From Ephydatia muelleri (Eukaryota > Porifera > Demospongiae > Spongillida > Spongillidae), in the NCBI GenBank assembly GCA_013339895.1, contig JABACO010000002.1, positions 13,920,926 through 13,984,925 on the forward strand: a stretch of 64,000 nt of DNA, given 5' to 3'. Below are positions 62,180 through 64,000 of the stretch, one piece after another (position 1 is the stretch's first letter; each line of letters starts with the position of its first letter). A program made the position numbers and the translations under genes. Under the pieces are notes generated by a model. That model saw nothing but the letters and a program-made list of their open reading frames with translations. It had not been told where the DNA came from and made no database searches.

Positions 62180-62807
62180 GTGCAAAAACTCCATGTGTAT
62201 GCAATTGCACAGTCCAATGTTGGGATGCAGTATGTGAGTACTAATATTAGATGCTACTACAACTGCACACAGACTGACATGGCTGAATGCAGCAAAGCAG
62301 TGCGATCTAAACAGTGTTCAACATGTGGAAAGGCATTTTCACGGCAGTGGAATCTGAAAACTCACATGCTCACACACACCTGGAGAGAGACCACATCAGT
62401 GTGAACAATGTGGAAAGGCATTTTCACAGCAGTCACATCTGAAGACTCACATGCTCACTCATACTGGAGAGAGACCACATCAGTGTGAACAATGTGGAAA
62501 GGCATTTTCACAACAGTCAAGTCTGATGAATCACATGATCACTCATACTCGAGAGAGATCACATCAGTGTGAACAATGTGGAAAGGCATTTTCACAACAA
62601 CGATGCTTGAAGGCACACATGCACACCCATTCAAAGGAGAGAACTTACAAGTGCTTTTGTCAAAGATCGTTCAGTTGCCCATGGTCATTGAAAGCTCATA
62701 GCAGAATTCATACTGGTGAGAGATTGAGATGCAACAACTTTGGATGTAATAAATCTTTCCTGTACAAACAAAGTTTGAGTTATCATCTGAAACGTTGTAA
62801 CTGGTAA
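62180..62807 (+). pseudogene. C2H2 zinc-finger gene, plus-strand copy, frame-shifted
   Basis: Six fingers are readable: QCSTCGKAFSRQWNLKTHML, then CEQCGKAFSQQSHLKTHMLT, CEQCGKAFSQQSSLMNHMIT, CEQCGKAFSQQRCLKAHMHT, CFCQRSFSCPWSLKAHSRIH and a C-terminal C-x4-C...H-x3-C type (FGCNKSFLYKQSLSYHLKRC), ending N-W-stop at 62,807. One extra T at about 62,381 (ACACCTGGAGAG for ACACCGGAGAG) separates finger 1 from the rest. The first in-frame ATG is at 62,225. Apart from that base this copy is whole, and it preserves positions damaged in the other copy. Whether it is a host gene or transposon cargo is not shown. Confidence 0.85.
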
Positions 62808-63079
62808 CATGTTTAATGTATGCATGCACAGATTTCTTCAATCGCCATTTGATGATGTTTTAATGTGAAAATGAACACGCAGATATGCAAGGTGTCCACA
62901 AATGAACTGGACAATTGTTTTTTGTTGTAACTCCATACTATACAGTAATGGTAATTAAGCTCATCACGTTATGCACTGCAATCGTCAAGTGAAGAAGTTT
63001 AATTTCTAATGATATAAACCAACTACAATCAATAACATTCATGTGACGTGATCAAATATGAGCTGTAACTAAGGTGCTG

Positions 63080-63500
63080 TGTGTAAAGTTGTTGACTATT
63101 AAACGGCCATAGTGGTGCCCTACACTCTTTTGCAGTTTAAGCCGTGTGTGGCAAACTGAGAAACCTCTGCCCCACAGTGTTGGCAGGTATGACTTCTACA
63201 CACAGGTAGTCCCAGTCAAAGTCCCATAGAAATTACAACAGTTGCATCAATCATTCATAGGCCAATTGGTAAAGCATTTAACCAACCCCAGACTTCTTAC
63301 AAGATGTTGCAAATAGACAGTCTCTGTGCCATTTATCACGAGCACTTTTGAAATGAGTGTCTGTGATGGAAGATACCAGAGAATCCCGTCTCTTCTGATG
63401 ATGGGCAGCAGCATCAGTGGAGGGTTGTTCCTGACACCAAGTGACAAAAGCTTCATTCACATAACTAAACTGGGGTGGTTGCATATTAGCTAGGTGAATT
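63080..63500 (-). mobile_element. LINE B internal fragment (right-arm twin)
   Basis: The minus strand reads QFSYVNEAFVTWCQEQPSTD, AAAHHQKRRDSLVSSITD and ARDKWHRDCLFATSCKKSG, the reversed counterpart of 56,740-57,170. Confidence 0.55.
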
Positions 63501-63563
63501 AGTCAGGCAAGTTTGGAAGGGCAGCAGCTGAATGACAAATGCATGTATGTTGCCTAATGGGCT

Positions 63564-64000
63564 GCACTGACTGCAATTATGAACATGTGTATGCAGTCTA
63601 TTACGACGAAGCAGTTGACATTTTTCTGATAATGTATTTTACAATAGAGTTGCCAAATTAACACATTAGTTTTGCTGGAATGTTTCATTTGCATTCTTCC
63701 CCTCCACCCCCCAACTTTTCCAAAGTGCCCTATACTACATGAATGCAGTAGTTTTTCCATATCTCGATATTAGACTGTAAAATGCCATACTATGCAAATT
63801 AGGGACAAGGTAAAAGAGTGCAATTCAGGCTCGAAAATAAATCTATACACAGTGAGTCCACAAATGAACAGGTCAGGTCTCAATCATATATTTATATTGC
63901 AATCAGTTAGTTAGTGGTTTGTTGCTTACAGATGGCTCTGATTACTTACATCATAGGTGGCAACATATTTAATAATACTTGGTTATTGCAATTTAATTAA
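63564..64000. repeat. Repeat R, copy 3, running off the window
   Basis: Matches 55,638-56,095 in the same orientation (CTGCAATTATGAACATGTG through TTATTGCAATTTAATTA). The window ends inside it. Confidence 0.88.

Larger units (their letters stand above)
61837..63533. repeat. Inverted duplication, right arm
   Basis: Reverse-complement partner of 56,725-58,423, with the zinc-finger gene now on the plus strand. The arms differ by scattered substitutions and small indels. Confidence 0.9.

Overview
The window reads as nuclear DNA of an invertebrate animal. The genes are split into many short GT-AG exons, three host genes are animal-type (HERC-class ubiquitin ligase, ankyrin-repeat protein, coiled-coil/zinc-finger protein), and the rest is LINEs, DNA transposons, foldback/MITE elements and minisatellites. 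A sponge or other early-branching marine invertebrate fits the short phase-0 exons, the very frequent TACATGTA motif and the LINE types, but the taxon is inference.

Layout. 1-9.5 kb: no convincing host gene; a decayed Jockey/CR1-type LINE (about 1.43-2.9 kb), three 5'-truncated pieces of a LINE with a restriction-like endonuclease (called LINE A here), a foldback element and a piece of another LINE (LINE C). 9.5-14.3 kb: a 39-bp minisatellite, a broken spliced gene resembling the N-terminal (non-catalytic) part of RAG1 as carried by some DNA transposons, and a Merlin-type transposase that keeps its DDE triad but has lost its N-terminal middle. 14.97-18.07 kb (+): the 3' part of a coiled-coil protein with a C-terminal UBZ-like zinc finger. 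18.99-22.65 kb (-): a complete six-exon ankyrin-repeat gene, one repeat per exon. 22.65-23.58 kb: a head-to-head intergenic region with a G-quadruplex-prone tract. 23.58-51.37 kb (+): a complete HERC3/HERC4-like E3 ubiquitin ligase in 27 recognised exons: RCC1 propeller, linker, HECT domain with its catalytic Cys.

Most of the longer HERC introns carry a private minisatellite, mostly with 23-39 bp units. They also hold a 1-kb near-perfect foldback, a TTAA-flanked piggyBac-like MITE, a MITE pair and nested LINE debris. 52-64 kb: a repeat mosaic with a 790-bp near-perfect palindrome, an inverted duplication of a six-finger C2H2 gene (each copy broken at a different place), LINE A copies between the arms, and several copies of one AT-rich repeat.

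The host genes do not form one pathway in any way the sequence shows. The ankyrin gene and the HERC ligase could share a bidirectional promoter, and the coiled-coil gene and the ankyrin gene converge tail to tail. The most interesting items are the RAG1-N-like remnant, the two related foldback elements, the minisatellite-filled HERC introns and the inverted zinc-finger duplication that ends inside a small palindrome.
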